From Mesorhizobium sp. (lineage in GTDB: Bacteria > Pseudomonadota > Alphaproteobacteria > Rhizobiales > Rhizobiaceae): a DNA stretch of 64,000 nt. Positions 43,681 through 52,295 of this stretch are shown piece after piece (within the stretch, counting starts at the first letter, position 1; each line of letters starts with the position of its first letter). Both the position numbers and the translations under genes were made by a program. The stretch is from assembly GCF_004962245.1 (NCBI RefSeq), contig NZ_SUHQ01000022.1, positions 61,620 to 125,619 on the forward strand. The letters are read 5' to 3'. A model generated the notes under the pieces. That model searched no databases, was not told where the DNA came from, and was given only the letters and a program-made list of their open reading frames with translations.

Positions 43681-45360
43681 ATGAGCGATATCGAACGCGA
43701 AAGCATGGAATTTGACGTGGTCATCGTCGGCGCCGGTCCGGCCGGCCTCGCCGCCGCGATCCGTCTCAAGCAGGTCAATCCCGAGCTTTCCGTCGTCGTG
43801 CTGGAAAAGGGCGGCGAAGTCGGCGCCCACATCCTGTCTGGCGCCGTCGTCGATCCGATCGGCATCGACCGGCTGTTGCCGGGCTGGCGTGACGAAGAGG
43901 GACATCCCTTCAAGACGCCGGTCACGGCAGACCATTTCCTGGTCCTCGGCCCCGCCGGTTCGTTCCGGTTGCCCAACATCCTGATGCCGCCGCTGATGAA
44001 CAATCACGGCAATTACATCGTTTCGCTCGGCAATGTCTGCCGTTGGCTGGCGACCAAGGCCGAGGCGCTGGGCGTCGAGATCTATCCGGGCTTCGCCGCG
44101 GCCGGCCTGCTCTACAATGAGGCTGGCGCGGTCACCGGCGTTGTCACCGGCGATATGGGCGTCGAGAAGGATGGCACGCACGGCCCGGGCTTCGCGCCGG
44201 GCATGGCGCTGATGGGCAAATATGTGCTGATCGGCGAGGGCGCGCGCGGCTCGCTGGCCAAGCAGCTGATCGCCAAGTACAATCTTTCCGATGGTCGCGA
44301 GCCCGGCAAATACGGCATCGGCCTCAAGGAACTCTGGCAGGTCAAGCCGGAAAACCACAAGCCAGGCCTGGTCCAGCATTCTTTCGGCTGGCCGCTCGAC
44401 ATGAAGACCGGCGGCGGCTCCTTCCTCTATCATCTGGAGGACAACCAGGTGGCGGTCGGCTTCGTCGTCCACCTCAACTACAAGAACCCCTGGCTGTCGC
44501 CGTTCGACGAATTCCAGCGCTTCAAGACCCACCCGGCGATCAAAGGCACGTTCGAGGGCGCGAAGCGGCTGGGTTATGGCGCCCGTGCCATCACAGAGGG
44601 TGGCTGGCAGTCGGTGCCGAAACTGTCCTTCCCCGGTGGCGCGCTGATGGGTTGCGCTGCCGGCTTTGTCAACGTGCCGCGCATCAAGGGCTCGCACAAT
44701 GCCGTGCTCTCCGGAATGCTGGCGGCCGAGCATGTCTGTGATGCGATTGCCGCCGGCCGCGCCAATGATGAACTGGCTTCCTACGAGGCCGCATGGCGGG
44801 CGACCGACATCGGCAAGGATTTGAAGAAGGTGCGCAACGTCAAGCCGCTGTGGTCGCGTTTCGGCACTATCGTCGGTGTCGGCATTGGTGGTCTCGACAT
44901 GTGGCTGAACACGCTGTTCGGCTTCTCGCCCTTCGGCACGCTGAAGCACGGCAAGGCCGACTATGCGACGCTGGAACCGGCTGCCAAGCACAAGAAGATC
45001 GCCTATCCCAAGTCGGACGGCGTTCTGACTTTCGATCGCCTGTCCTCGGTGTTTCTGTCGAACACCAACCACGAGGAAAACGAGCCTGTCCATCTGCTGG
45101 TCGCGGATATGGATCTGCAGCAGCGTTCCGAACACGATGTCTATGCCGGACCCTCGACACGCTACTGCCCGGCCGGCGTCTACGAATGGGTCGACAAGGA
45201 CGGCAACGCCGCCGCCGATCCTGCGGCGAAGGACGTGCGCTTCGTCATCAACGCGCAGAACTGCGTCCACTGCAAGACTTGCGACATCAAGGACCCGAAC
45301 CGAAACATCACCTGGGTGCCGCCACAAGGTGGCGAAGGCCCAGTTTACCAGAACATGTAG
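43681..45360 (+). CDS. etfD: Electron transfer flavoprotein-ubiquinone oxidoreductase
   Basis: A 559-residue membrane-associated enzyme that passes electrons from ETF, and hence from acyl-CoA and dimethylglycine-type dehydrogenases, to ubiquinone. The FAD-binding GAGPAG is at 17–22, with LEKGGEVGAHILSGAVVDP after it. The C-terminal 4Fe-4S cluster is ligated by Cys496 (CPAGVYEW) and Cys528, Cys531, Cys534 (CVHCKTCDIKDP). Length is normal. The ATG at 43681 follows GTGAGGGG. It is relevant to the isovaleryl-CoA dehydrogenase encoded at 56982 and to the flavoprotein at 8553, both of which feed such a chain. Confidence 0.95.
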   Translation: MSDIERESMEFDVVIVGAGPAGLAAAIRLKQVNPELSVVVLEKGGEVGAHILSGAVVDPIGIDRLLPGWRDEEGHPFKTPVTADHFLVLGPAGSFRLPNILMPPLMNNHGNYIVSLGNVCRWLATKAEALGVEIYPGFAAAGLLYNEAGAVTGVVTGDMGVEKDGTHGPGFAPGMALMGKYVLIGEGARGSLAKQLIAKYNLSDGREPGKYGIGLKELWQVKPENHKPGLVQHSFGWPLDMKTGGGSFLYHLEDNQVAVGFVVHLNYKNPWLSPFDEFQRFKTHPAIKGTFEGAKRLGYGARAITEGGWQSVPKLSFPGGALMGCAAGFVNVPRIKGSHNAVLSGMLAAEHVCDAIAAGRANDELASYEAAWRATDIGKDLKKVRNVKPLWSRFGTIVGVGIGGLDMWLNTLFGFSPFGTLKHGKADYATLEPAAKHKKIAYPKSDGVLTFDRLSSVFLSNTNHEENEPVHLLVADMDLQQRSEHDVYAGPSTRYCPAGVYEWVDKDGNAAADPAAKDVRFVINAQNCVHCKTCDIKDPNRNITWVPPQGGEGPVYQNM

Positions 45361-45507
45361 TCTACCAAGACATGGTAGCCGCCGCGCCGGCCGTCTCGAC
45401 CGTCGACCAAAATGAAAGCCGGAGAAGGCCCGCTATATTTGCGGCGTCTAAAAAACGTTGAAGTGGCGCGGCGCTTGTGGTTCCCTTTTCTCTCCTAACC
45501 CGGAGAG

Positions 45508-46119
45508 ATGACCATGCGCCTGGCGGTTCTGACGTGCCTTGCGGCGATCGGCGCCTTGTGCGGCTTCGCACCGTCGGCATCGGCTGACACCAAGGTGCTG
45601 ATCAAGACGCGGACCTACAACATATCAGGTACCACGGGCGCCGCCCTGATCGAGGCCATGGACCGCAATGGTCCGAAGAGGCACGGCTTCATGACGCATG
45701 CCATCGCGCTGACCGCCTACACCGTAAATTGGGACCTTGACATCAGCAGGGACGGTGGCGTCTGCCGACTGCAGCAGGCCAACGGAACACTCGATCTCAC
45801 CTATACCTTACCCCACCTGGCCTCAGCCGCGACGCCGGCGCTTCAGAAACGCTGGAAGCGGTTTTTCGCGGGCGTTCGTGCCCACGAGCATAGCCACGGC
45901 CGCATCGCCAAGACAATGATGCGGGTCACCGAGAAATCGATTACGGGACTGGAGTTCGCCGACAACTGGTTTTGCAGCAAGACGCACCGCGAGGCGAGAC
46001 GCCGGATCAAGGCTGTCTATGCCGAATACGAGGCGAAACAGAACGCCTTCGACGCGCGCGAGCATCGCGACGGCGGCCATGTCGAGCACCTCGTCGATGC
46101 CCTGTCGCGCAAGCAATAG
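45508..46119 (+). CDS. DUF922 domain protein, putative exported zinc protease
   Basis: A 203-residue exported protein. The signal peptide MTMRLAVLTCLAAIGALCGFAPSASA ends before DTKVLI. The DUF922 domain contains the metzincin-like HExxH motif at about 133–137 (RAHEHSHGR) and TLPHL…LQKRWKRFFAGVRAHE before it. Two cysteines (VCRLQQ and WFCSKT) may pair. The family is annotated as predicted secreted Zn-dependent proteases, without much experimental support. GGAGAG precedes ATG 45508. It lies between ETF-QO and a convergent gene. Confidence 0.8.
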   Translation: MTMRLAVLTCLAAIGALCGFAPSASADTKVLIKTRTYNISGTTGAALIEAMDRNGPKRHGFMTHAIALTAYTVNWDLDISRDGGVCRLQQANGTLDLTYTLPHLASAATPALQKRWKRFFAGVRAHEHSHGRIAKTMMRVTEKSITGLEFADNWFCSKTHREARRRIKAVYAEYEAKQNAFDAREHRDGGHVEHLVDALSRKQ

Positions 46120-46124
46120 GCCGC

Positions 46125-47186
46125 TTAGCTTCGCGTGTTGCCGTTCCGTGTCACGGATGCGGTCGCGGTTTCACGGTCGTCGACCGGCTTTTTCTCTTCC
46201 GGCCTCAGCGAGAATTCCACCATCACCGGAAGATGGTCGGAGCCTGTGTCTTCCAGCCTCGACACCGAATGGATGAGAACCGCGCCCTTGCTGAAAACCT
46301 GGTCGATCGGCAGTCCGGTGAAGCGCAGGAAATCCGGTAGCTTGTCGTAGAGCCACGTCGGCCCCGGCGAAGGCCCCACGGTCAGCTTGCCAAGATCTGC
46401 GACGCGCCGGACAGCGGCACTCCAGGGTACTGCATTGCAGTCACCTGCCATGATCGCGGTCTCGCCGAGCGAGGCGAACTCCTGCGACAATCCGCCGATC
46501 TGACGTGATTGGTTGCGCGGCCACGGCCAAGTGAGATGGACAGCGGCGACATCGACGCTGGTTTGGCCGAAGTCGACGGTCGCGATGGCCATCGCACCGC
46601 GGCCATCGCAGCGCGGTTGCGTGCCGGCGGCAAACGGCCGTCTGGACAGCAGCGCAACGCCGAACACGCCATTGGGGTAGGGGCAGAGGATCCGGTAGGG
46701 ATAGTCGCTGGCGAGAAGGCCAAGCTTCGCCTCCCACATTTCGGACACCTCGTCGAGGGTGATCACGTCAGGCTGGGTCCGGCCGATCAGTGGCAGCACC
46801 TTTTCAGGCGTCGGATTGTCAAACCGCAGGTTCATTTGCAGCAGGTGGTAGATCTTCTGGTCACCAGGGTAGATCGCCGTCTGATCTCCGGGCTTGGCTT
46901 CGTAGGCTGCCTGGACTGGCCACAGGCGGGTTACCGGCAGGGCGTTCGACGTGGTAGCAAAGGCAGCTACAGCAAAGAGCAGCGCTGTGGCCGCCTGCAA
47001 GCGAAACGAGGTCGCGAGCAGCGGCAGCGCGCAAAGCGCCATCAGCACGGCAAGATGGACGCGAAAATGGGCGAAGGAATCGAAGGCCGGATGCAGCGTT
47101 CCGAAAAACCCGGCCACCAGCGGGACCGAGAAGACAAGCATTGCGACGAACGCCACCGAAGCCATCATGTTTCGAATTCGTGCCAT
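46125..47186 (-). CDS. Endonuclease/exonuclease/phosphatase-fold membrane protein
   Basis: A 353-residue protein with three N-terminal transmembrane helices (about 8–30, 45–60, 65–82) and a periplasmic or external EEP domain. Motifs visible are LLQMNLRFDNPTPEKVLPLIGRTQPDVITLDEVSE (metal-binding Asn and Glu), AAVHLTWPWP, IMAGDCNAVPWS (Asp and Asn of the active site) and the final GSDHLPVMVEF. The family includes DNases, phosphodiesterases and lipid phosphatases; substrate unknown. The C-terminus is rich in charged residues. It converges with the DUF922 gene, 5 bp apart. Confidence 0.85.
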   Translation of the reverse strand: MARIRNMMASVAFVAMLVFSVPLVAGFFGTLHPAFDSFAHFRVHLAVLMALCALPLLATSFRLQAATALLFAVAAFATTSNALPVTRLWPVQAAYEAKPGDQTAIYPGDQKIYHLLQMNLRFDNPTPEKVLPLIGRTQPDVITLDEVSEMWEAKLGLLASDYPYRILCPYPNGVFGVALLSRRPFAAGTQPRCDGRGAMAIATVDFGQTSVDVAAVHLTWPWPRNQSRQIGGLSQEFASLGETAIMAGDCNAVPWSAAVRRVADLGKLTVGPSPGPTWLYDKLPDFLRFTGLPIDQVFSKGAVLIHSVSRLEDTGSDHLPVMVEFSLRPEEKKPVDDRETATASVTRNGNTRS

Positions 47187-47292
47187 CTGCTTTGCCTACC
47201 GGCAGAAATGCGGCCCAATCAAGATGACGAAATGCCCTGCCGCGCTCTTACCGTACTCCGGCCATGCTCCGGTCGATGAAGGTCGATTGGCG

Positions 47293-48795
47293 CTACTGGA
47301 ACGCCGTCTCCGAAAAGCTCCTGAGCTTGCGCGAATGCAACCGCTCCATCGGCATCTCGGCCAGCTTCTCCATCGCCCTGATGCCGATCTTCAAGTGCTG
47401 CGCCACCTGCCGCTTGTAGAACTCGGTCGCCATGCCGGGCAACTTCAATTCGCCATGCAGAGGCTTGTCGGAGACGCAAAGCAGCGTGCCATAGGGCACG
47501 CGGAAACGGAAGCCATTGGCTGCGATCGTCGCCGATTCCATGTCGAGCGCGATCGCCCTTGACTGCGACAGCCGCTGCACCGGCCCGCGCTGGTCGCGCA
47601 GTTCCCAGTTGCGGTTGTCGATTGTGGCGACGGTGCCGGTGCGCATGATACGCTTGAGGTCGTAGCCGGAAAGGCCGGTGATTTCGGCGACCGCCTCCTG
47701 CAGCGCCACCTGGATTTCAGCCAGCGGCGGGATCGGCACCCAGACTGGAAGATCGTCGTCCAGAACATGGTCTTCCCGCACATAGGCATGCGCCAGCACA
47801 TAGTCGCCGAGCGCCTGGGTGTTGCGCAGCCCGGCGCAATGGCCGAGCATCACCCACGCATGGGGCCTGAGCACCGCAATATGGTCGGTGATCGTCTTGG
47901 CATTGGAGGGGCCGACGCCGATATTGACCATGGTGATGCCGCCATGGTTCGGCTTCTTCAGATGATAGGCCGGCATCTGCGGCAGGCGCGGCGGCGCCAC
48001 GCCACCGGCGGGCGCGCTTTGTCCAGCCTTGGTGACGACGTTTCCCGGCTCGATGAATTCGACGTATCCGCCGCCGCCATTCGCCATCAGCTCGTGCGCG
48101 CGGGCGACGAATTCATCGATGTAGAACTGGTAGTTGGTGAACAGCACGAAATTCTGGAAATGCTGGGGACTGGTCGCCGTGTAGTGAGACATCCGGTGCA
48201 GCGAGTAGTCGATGCGTTGCGCCGTGAACGCTGCCAGCGGCCTGGCTTCGCCCAACGCCACTTCGAACGTGCCGTTGGCGATCTGGTCGTCGGTGCCGTC
48301 GAGGTCCGGCACGTCGAACAGGTCACGGATCGGCCGCCTGATGCGTTCGGCTGCCGCGCCGTCGACATGGGAGCCTTCCAGGAATGCGAAATGCAGCGGG
48401 ATGGGCGTCGTCGATTCCGAAACCGTGACCGGAACGCCGTGATTGCGCATGATCAGCTGAAGCTGTTCGATGAGATAGCGTTCGAACAGGGCAGGCTGGG
48501 TGACGGTGGTGGAGAAATGCCCAGGCGTCGGCATATGGCCGTAGGCCTGCCGCGAGTCGATCTGGGTGAACGAACTCGTGGTGACGCCAATCTCGGGATA
48601 GAAGGCTCGGTAGCGCTTGTTGTTGTCACTGCCTGCGGCGAGCGCCGTGAACGAATCGCGCAGGAATTTGGTGTTGCGATCGTAAAGGACCTGCAAGGCC
48701 GCGACGGCCTTTTCGGCATCGTTGAAACTCTGCCGGCCAAATGGCTCCGGCATCACGACCGATTCGATAGCCTGGGGGTAGATTCGCTTTTCCAT
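47293..48795 (-). CDS. amn: AMP nucleosidase
   Basis: A 500-residue enzyme that splits AMP to adenine and ribose 5-phosphate, adjusting adenylate pools. It has the N-terminal Amn-specific domain (SFNDAEKAVAALQVLYDRNTKFLRDSF, RAFYPEIGVTTSSFTQIDSRQAYGHMPTPG) and the C-terminal phosphorylase/nucleosidase fold (MVNIGVGPSNAKTITDHIAVLRPHAWVMLGHCAGLRNTQALGDYVLAHAYVREDH, ALDMESATIAANGFRFRVPYGTLLCVSDKP, ending with the purine-binding Asp region). The ATG at 48795 (MEKRIYPQAIE) is preferred to the ATG at 48819, as neither has a clear ribosome site and family proteins begin near the former. Confidence 0.92.
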   Translation of the reverse strand: MEKRIYPQAIESVVMPEPFGRQSFNDAEKAVAALQVLYDRNTKFLRDSFTALAAGSDNNKRYRAFYPEIGVTTSSFTQIDSRQAYGHMPTPGHFSTTVTQPALFERYLIEQLQLIMRNHGVPVTVSESTTPIPLHFAFLEGSHVDGAAAERIRRPIRDLFDVPDLDGTDDQIANGTFEVALGEARPLAAFTAQRIDYSLHRMSHYTATSPQHFQNFVLFTNYQFYIDEFVARAHELMANGGGGYVEFIEPGNVVTKAGQSAPAGGVAPPRLPQMPAYHLKKPNHGGITMVNIGVGPSNAKTITDHIAVLRPHAWVMLGHCAGLRNTQALGDYVLAHAYVREDHVLDDDLPVWVPIPPLAEIQVALQEAVAEITGLSGYDLKRIMRTGTVATIDNRNWELRDQRGPVQRLSQSRAIALDMESATIAANGFRFRVPYGTLLCVSDKPLHGELKLPGMATEFYKRQVAQHLKIGIRAMEKLAEMPMERLHSRKLRSFSETAFQ

Positions 48796-48903
48796 GACCC
48801 AATATAGAGGCTTGGCCATGCGGTTGGGAGGGGTATGCCGGCCCGAACGCGGTCAAAAACGTCGTTTTTCTTATTGAATGGTTTCGATGAAGATCGATTG
48901 ATC

Positions 48904-49098
48904 CTAACCGCGCTGCAGGCTGACCAGCAACACAAAGCCGACGCCGTTCTTCCTCAACGCTGGCGCTTCGATCGTCGAACCCGCATCAGCGCGCATCGTG
49001 GGTACGGCCAGAACCGGCGCGGCAAGAACCATCAGGATGAGCGTCGCCCGCGGCAAAAGCCGAAGGGTCCTGAGTGCGTTGGCGACGATGCGGTTCAT
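48904..49098 (-). CDS. Small exported or membrane protein
   Basis: A 64-residue protein with a basic N-terminus and a hydrophobic stretch (MNRIVANALRTLRLLPRATLILMVLAAPVLA, cut likely before VPTMRADA), then a short tail ending KNGVGFVLLVSLQRG. AGAAAGAAG precedes ATG 49098. The next minus-strand gene upstream (49130–49282) is also a tiny membrane peptide, 31 bp away. No family recognised. Confidence 0.55.
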   Translation of the reverse strand: MNRIVANALRTLRLLPRATLILMVLAAPVLAVPTMRADAGSTIEAPALRKNGVGFVLLVSLQRG

Positions 49099-49129
49099 GG
49101 TGTTTGCTTCTTTCTAGGTGTCTGTCGGT

Positions 49130-49282
49130 TCAGGGACGAAAATGGTTCAGGCAATCGAACCGGCAGGAATTGGCCTGGTCCCCGGAGCGGGCCGGGCGGC
49201 CGGCCTCGGCAACGAGGATGGCGAACAACATGCCGAACAGGCTCAGCAGCAGGCAGACGATGGTGAAGCGGCGGACGAGCAT
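49130..49282 (-). CDS. 50-residue membrane or exported peptide
   Basis: MLVRRFTIVCLLLSLFGMLFAILVAEAG, a basic start and one hydrophobic segment, is followed by a short polar tail with two cysteines (NSCRFDCLNHFRP). AAGGAG lies ten bases before ATG 49282. The frame is closed exactly at the 3' end by TGA. It and the neighbouring 64-residue gene probably form a small operon. A tail-to-tail dyad TGAACCG…CGGTTCA (49328–49364) lies upstream. Function unknown. Confidence 0.55.
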   Translation of the reverse strand: MLVRRFTIVCLLLSLFGMLFAILVAEAGRPARSGDQANSCRFDCLNHFRP

Positions 49283-49497
49283 TGCGTGGTGTCTCCTTCA
49301 ACACGCATGAGAATGCCCGAGCGCGACTGAACCGGCTCTGATGCCGGCGTTCATCTGCGGTTCAAATTCATTGACGGAGTTTTACGAGCGCCGGGCGCGC
49401 GTGAGCCGGCATGCCTGATCTATCGGCCGCAACAGCTGGCCAAACAAAAACGGAGCCCGCCAAGGCCCCCCGTCTTCATTCCGTCAGAATGCAACGA

Positions 49498-49866
49498 TCA
49501 GAGCTTGTGCCAGATCTGGCTCTCGCAGAGAACGGCCAGGACGCATCCGGTCATTTTCAGCGAATTTCCGGCTAGGGTCCCGCTACCCGAATAAGTCTTT
49601 CCGTTCGACGGCTTGGTGATCGAGCCGACATATTTGCCGCCACCGCTCGCCTTCATGCTGCCGATCGATTTTCCGGCATATTGACCGGTCTTCAGCTTGA
49701 TGCAGAATGAGCCGCCGCAGGCACTGATGGCTGCCGTGTCGCCGTTCTTGGTTTTCCAGTTGCCCTCGATCGGATCGGCCCAAGCCGTGCCGGCCATGAT
49801 CAATGTTGCCGCGAGGGCGATGCTGATTTTGGTTGCCGCGAGGGCGATGCTGATTTTGCGAACCAT
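49498..49866 (-). CDS. DUF2147 family exported protein
   Basis: A 122-residue protein: signal peptide with the duplicated segment KISIALAAT-KISIALAAT, cut before DPIEGNW. The DUF2147 domain then has the usual GNWKTKNGDTAAISACGGSFCIKLKTGQYAGKSIG start and the GSGTLAGNSLKMTGCVLAVLCESQIWHKL end, including the family's two Cys pairs. DUF2147 proteins are small beta-barrel-like periplasmic proteins of unknown role, often induced on host contact. A perfect GGGAGG lies before ATG 49866. A 27-bp exact tandem duplication (49805–49831 and 49832–49858) lengthens the signal peptide by nine residues. Confidence 0.85.
   Translation of the reverse strand: MVRKISIALAATKISIALAATLIMAGTAWADPIEGNWKTKNGDTAAISACGGSFCIKLKTGQYAGKSIGSMKASGGGKYVGSITKPSNGKTYSGSGTLAGNSLKMTGCVLAVLCESQIWHKL
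49805..49858. repeat. 27-bp exact tandem duplication in a signal-peptide coding region
   Basis: GTTGCCGCGAGGGCGATGCT plus GATTTTG is present twice head-to-tail, 49805–49831 and 49832–49858, without a mismatch. It keeps the DUF2147 frame. Confidence 0.9.
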
Positions 49867-50334
49867 GTTTTTCCTCCCTGTGGGCATCCGGTCGGATGTT
49901 CCGCCCCACCGTCTGCCCTTTACGCAAACGTAAGCTAATTCACCTCCCGGCAAAACAAAAGCGGTGCCGCTGCGGAAGACTTCAGGATTTTGACCGCCTG
50001 AAGCGGTCCCGTCGACCGGAAATGAAACGATCGCAACTCCGTCTTTGTCTCCCTTGGTTAGCGGAGTCTTGATCCGCGCCTCGCAAACTTTCGTCAAATT
50101 GAGCGCGAACCGGCGAAATTGCTGGCTTTGTATCCTTAACGAATTTCCGCGTTTACCTCTTGTTTTAGCTTTGTTTTCCTCAAATTAAGCACGCCATTTA
50201 ACGACGGATTCAAGCCTCCGCGTCATTCTCGAAAGCATCGAAAGAGCGGCCACCCCAAGGGATATCAACGGATACCAAGGGACAGAAGGAGGCGGCTCTC
50301 GGGAGCCTGACAGGGGCTAGAACAGGGGATTGAA
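49867..50334. other. Intergenic region with no recognised gene
   Basis: The region has an AT-rich block around 50130–50210 that fits a promoter zone for the divergent genes on either side. An open frame continuing the DUF2147 gene upstream (to 50097) has no coding features. No clear hairpin or operator found. Confidence 0.4.
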
Positions 50335-50601
50335 ATGGCACGTTTTGAAATGCCTGAAGCCGGCTTCGGCGCCATGGGGGCAACCGCCCAGGCCGACATT
50401 CTTTTCGAACTGGGCATGATGTATGCGACCGGCCGCGATTGCGAGACCGATGTCGTCGCCGCCCACAAATGGTTCAACATTGCCGCGATCAAGGGCTCGG
50501 TCCGCGCCGCGGAACTGCGCTCGGAATTGTCGGCGGCCATGTCGAAGGTCGAGATCGCCAGGGCGCTGCGCGAAGCCCGCGAATGGATGACGATGCACTG
50601 A
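50335..50601 (+). CDS. Sel1-repeat-like small protein
   Basis: An 88-residue helical protein with one Sel1/TPR-like unit (ADILFELGMMYATGRDCETDVVAAHKWFNIAAIKGSVRAAELRSELSAAM), where the LGxMYxxGxG…AxKWxxxAAxxG pattern is clear. It ends in a basic helix. Sel1 units are protein-binding; no signal peptide is present, so it should be cytoplasmic. GGAACAGGGG lies before ATG 50335. The closest recognised use is protein–protein interaction in regulatory complexes; the partner is unknown. Confidence 0.78.
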   Translation: MARFEMPEAGFGAMGATAQADILFELGMMYATGRDCETDVVAAHKWFNIAAIKGSVRAAELRSELSAAMSKVEIARALREAREWMTMH

Positions 50602-50660
50602 GTTCATGGGGCCTCTGAATTCATCAGGCACCGAGATCACCGACAGGGATGCTTCAGGTC

Positions 50661-50726
50661 AAGGCCGCGCAAGACGGCCGGACCGGCAAGAACAAGGCCG
50701 CGCAAGACGGTCGCACCAACAATGAC
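50661..50726. repeat. Two imperfect 33-bp direct repeats
   Basis: AAGGCCGCGCAAGACGG begins at 50661 and again at 50694; the remaining 16 bases are similar but diverged. A frame over both reads KAAQDGRT twice, but has no other gene features. Confidence 0.5.
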
Positions 50727-50821
50727 AAGAACGCGGCAGGCCGGATACGGCCAAGCTGCGCGACGGACAGGGAAGGCGAGCGGTTTTCGGCGCGGGAGCG
50801 TTGGGGGCTGGTTCGACCGAC

Positions 50822-50866
50822 AAAAGCCGCGACCGGCCGAAACAAGGCTGGCGCGGCTTTTGCGTT
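50822..50866 (+). terminator. Hairpin with T-rich tail
   Basis: AAAAGCCGCG (50822–50831) pairs with CGCGGCTTTT (50852–50861), followed by GCGTTTTC. It is a plausible factor-independent terminator for transcripts coming from the Sel1 gene, 220 bp upstream of the binding-protein gene. Confidence 0.5.
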
Positions 50867-50870
50867 TTCA

Positions 50871-50918
50871 GACCATGATCCCAAAAAGTGGAACCGGTTT
50901 TTGGAAGAGATCATGGTC
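50871..50918. repeat. ATGATC-type palindromic repeat (copy 2)
   Basis: GACCATGATC (50871–50880) and GATCATGGTC (50909–50918) are perfect 10-bp arms around CCAAAAAGTGGAACCGGTTT. Same family as 39724–39794 and 58161–58246. Confidence 0.7.
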
Positions 50919-51052
50919 AAACAGAAACGTTGCAGGCCCAATCGAGTGCCGCCGATGCGCCTAGACAGGCCTGGCGAAGGGTGAAATTCTCCCGCCCACT
51001 CTGGAAGAGGCGCGACCGGGGCGGCCGCGCGAGAGTGGAGGAGTGTATCACC

Positions 51053-52174
51053 ATGAAAAAGTTGGGTATTTTGAGCGCGGCCATCGTGGGCCTGATGATG
51101 AGTGCGCCGATTGCCTTCGCCGACGACATCACCTTTTCGGTGGTTGGACCGATGACCGGTCAGCTTGCCACCATCGGCGATCAGTTCAAGCAGGGCGCGC
51201 AAGCCGCCGCCGACGCGATCAACGCGGCCGGCGGTGTCGACGGCCGTCAGATCAAGCTCGACGTCCAGGATGACCAGTGCGACCCGAAACAGGCGGTTTC
51301 GGTCGCCAACCGCATCGTCGCCAACGGGGTCAAGTTCATCGATGGCCATGCCTGCTCGGGCTCGAGCATCCCGGCCTCCGCCGTCTACGCCGAAGCCGGC
51401 GCGCTGATGATGAGCCCGGCTTCGTCGAACCCGGTGCTGACCGACGCGGCGGCGAAGGCCGGTTGGCCGACGATCATGCGCCTCTATACGCGCGACGATG
51501 CGCAGGGCGCTTTCATCGGTCCATGGATCGCCAAGAAATATGCCGGCAAGAACGTCGTCATCATGCACGACAAGAGCGCCTATGGGCAGGGCGTAGCCGA
51601 TGCCGTCAAGGCAACAATGAACCAGAACGGCCTCAACGAGATCCTCTACGAGGGCATCAACGCCGGTGAAAAGGACTACGCCGCGCTCGTCACCAAGCTG
51701 AAGGACCTGAAGGCTGACGTCGTCTATTTCGGCGGCTATCACCCCGAAGCCGGCCTCATCCTGCGCCAGTCGGCGGAACAGAACCTGAAGTATCAGCTGA
51801 TCATGCCGGACTCGATTGCCACGCCGGAATTCTGGCAGGTTGCCGGTCCGGCCGGTGAAGGCACCATGTTCGTGTTCCCATCGGATCCGCAAGCGAAGCC
51901 GGAAGCCAAGGAAGCGATCGAAAAGATCAAGGCCGGCGGCTTCGTTCCCGAGGGCTTCACGCTCTTCTCCTATGCCGTGATCCAGACGTTTGCCGAGGGT
52001 ATCAAGCGCGCCGGCAGCGACGATCCGGCCAAGGTTGCCGAAGCCTTGAAGAACGGCGAGCCGATCAGCACCGTCGTCGGCCAGGTCACCTTCGACGAGA
52101 AGGGCGACCTCAAGAACGCCAGCTACGACATCAACCAGTGGCATGACGGCAAATACGCGCCGATCCAGCCGTAA
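51053..52174 (+). CDS. Branched-chain amino acid ABC transporter substrate-binding protein
   Basis: A 373-residue periplasmic binding protein of the LivJ/LivK family. Signal peptide MKKLGILSAAIVGLMMSAPIAFA is cut before DDITFSV. The mature protein has the family opening FSVVGPMTGQLATIGDQFKQGAQAAADAINAAGGVDGRQIKLDVQDDQCDPKQAVSVANRIV, with the binding-loop GHACSGSSIPASAVYAEAGALMMSPASSNP. It should deliver Leu/Ile/Val to a membrane permease encoded elsewhere. GGAGGAG precedes ATG 51053. It faces the leucine catabolic genes, so uptake and breakdown genes lie next to each other. Confidence 0.92.
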   Translation: MKKLGILSAAIVGLMMSAPIAFADDITFSVVGPMTGQLATIGDQFKQGAQAAADAINAAGGVDGRQIKLDVQDDQCDPKQAVSVANRIVANGVKFIDGHACSGSSIPASAVYAEAGALMMSPASSNPVLTDAAAKAGWPTIMRLYTRDDAQGAFIGPWIAKKYAGKNVVIMHDKSAYGQGVADAVKATMNQNGLNEILYEGINAGEKDYAALVTKLKDLKADVVYFGGYHPEAGLILRQSAEQNLKYQLIMPDSIATPEFWQVAGPAGEGTMFVFPSDPQAKPEAKEAIEKIKAGGFVPEGFTLFSYAVIQTFAEGIKRAGSDDPAKVAEALKNGEPISTVVGQVTFDEKGDLKNASYDINQWHDGKYAPIQP

Positions 52175-52203
52175 CAACTTGCGGCGCCTGGCGACAATCG
52201 AAG

Positions 52204-52233
52204 ATGGCTGGGGCAGACAGACCCGGCCATTTT
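52204..52233 (+). terminator. Intrinsic terminator of the binding-protein gene
   Basis: ATGGCTGGG pairs with CCCGGCCAT (one G·T) around a CAGACAGA-type loop, followed by TTTT, 30 bp after the stop. Confidence 0.65.
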
Positions 52234-52295
52234 CATTCTGTCATACGTTTTGGGGCAGGTGTTTCGACATCGCCTCGCGGATGAACGAACAGCGG

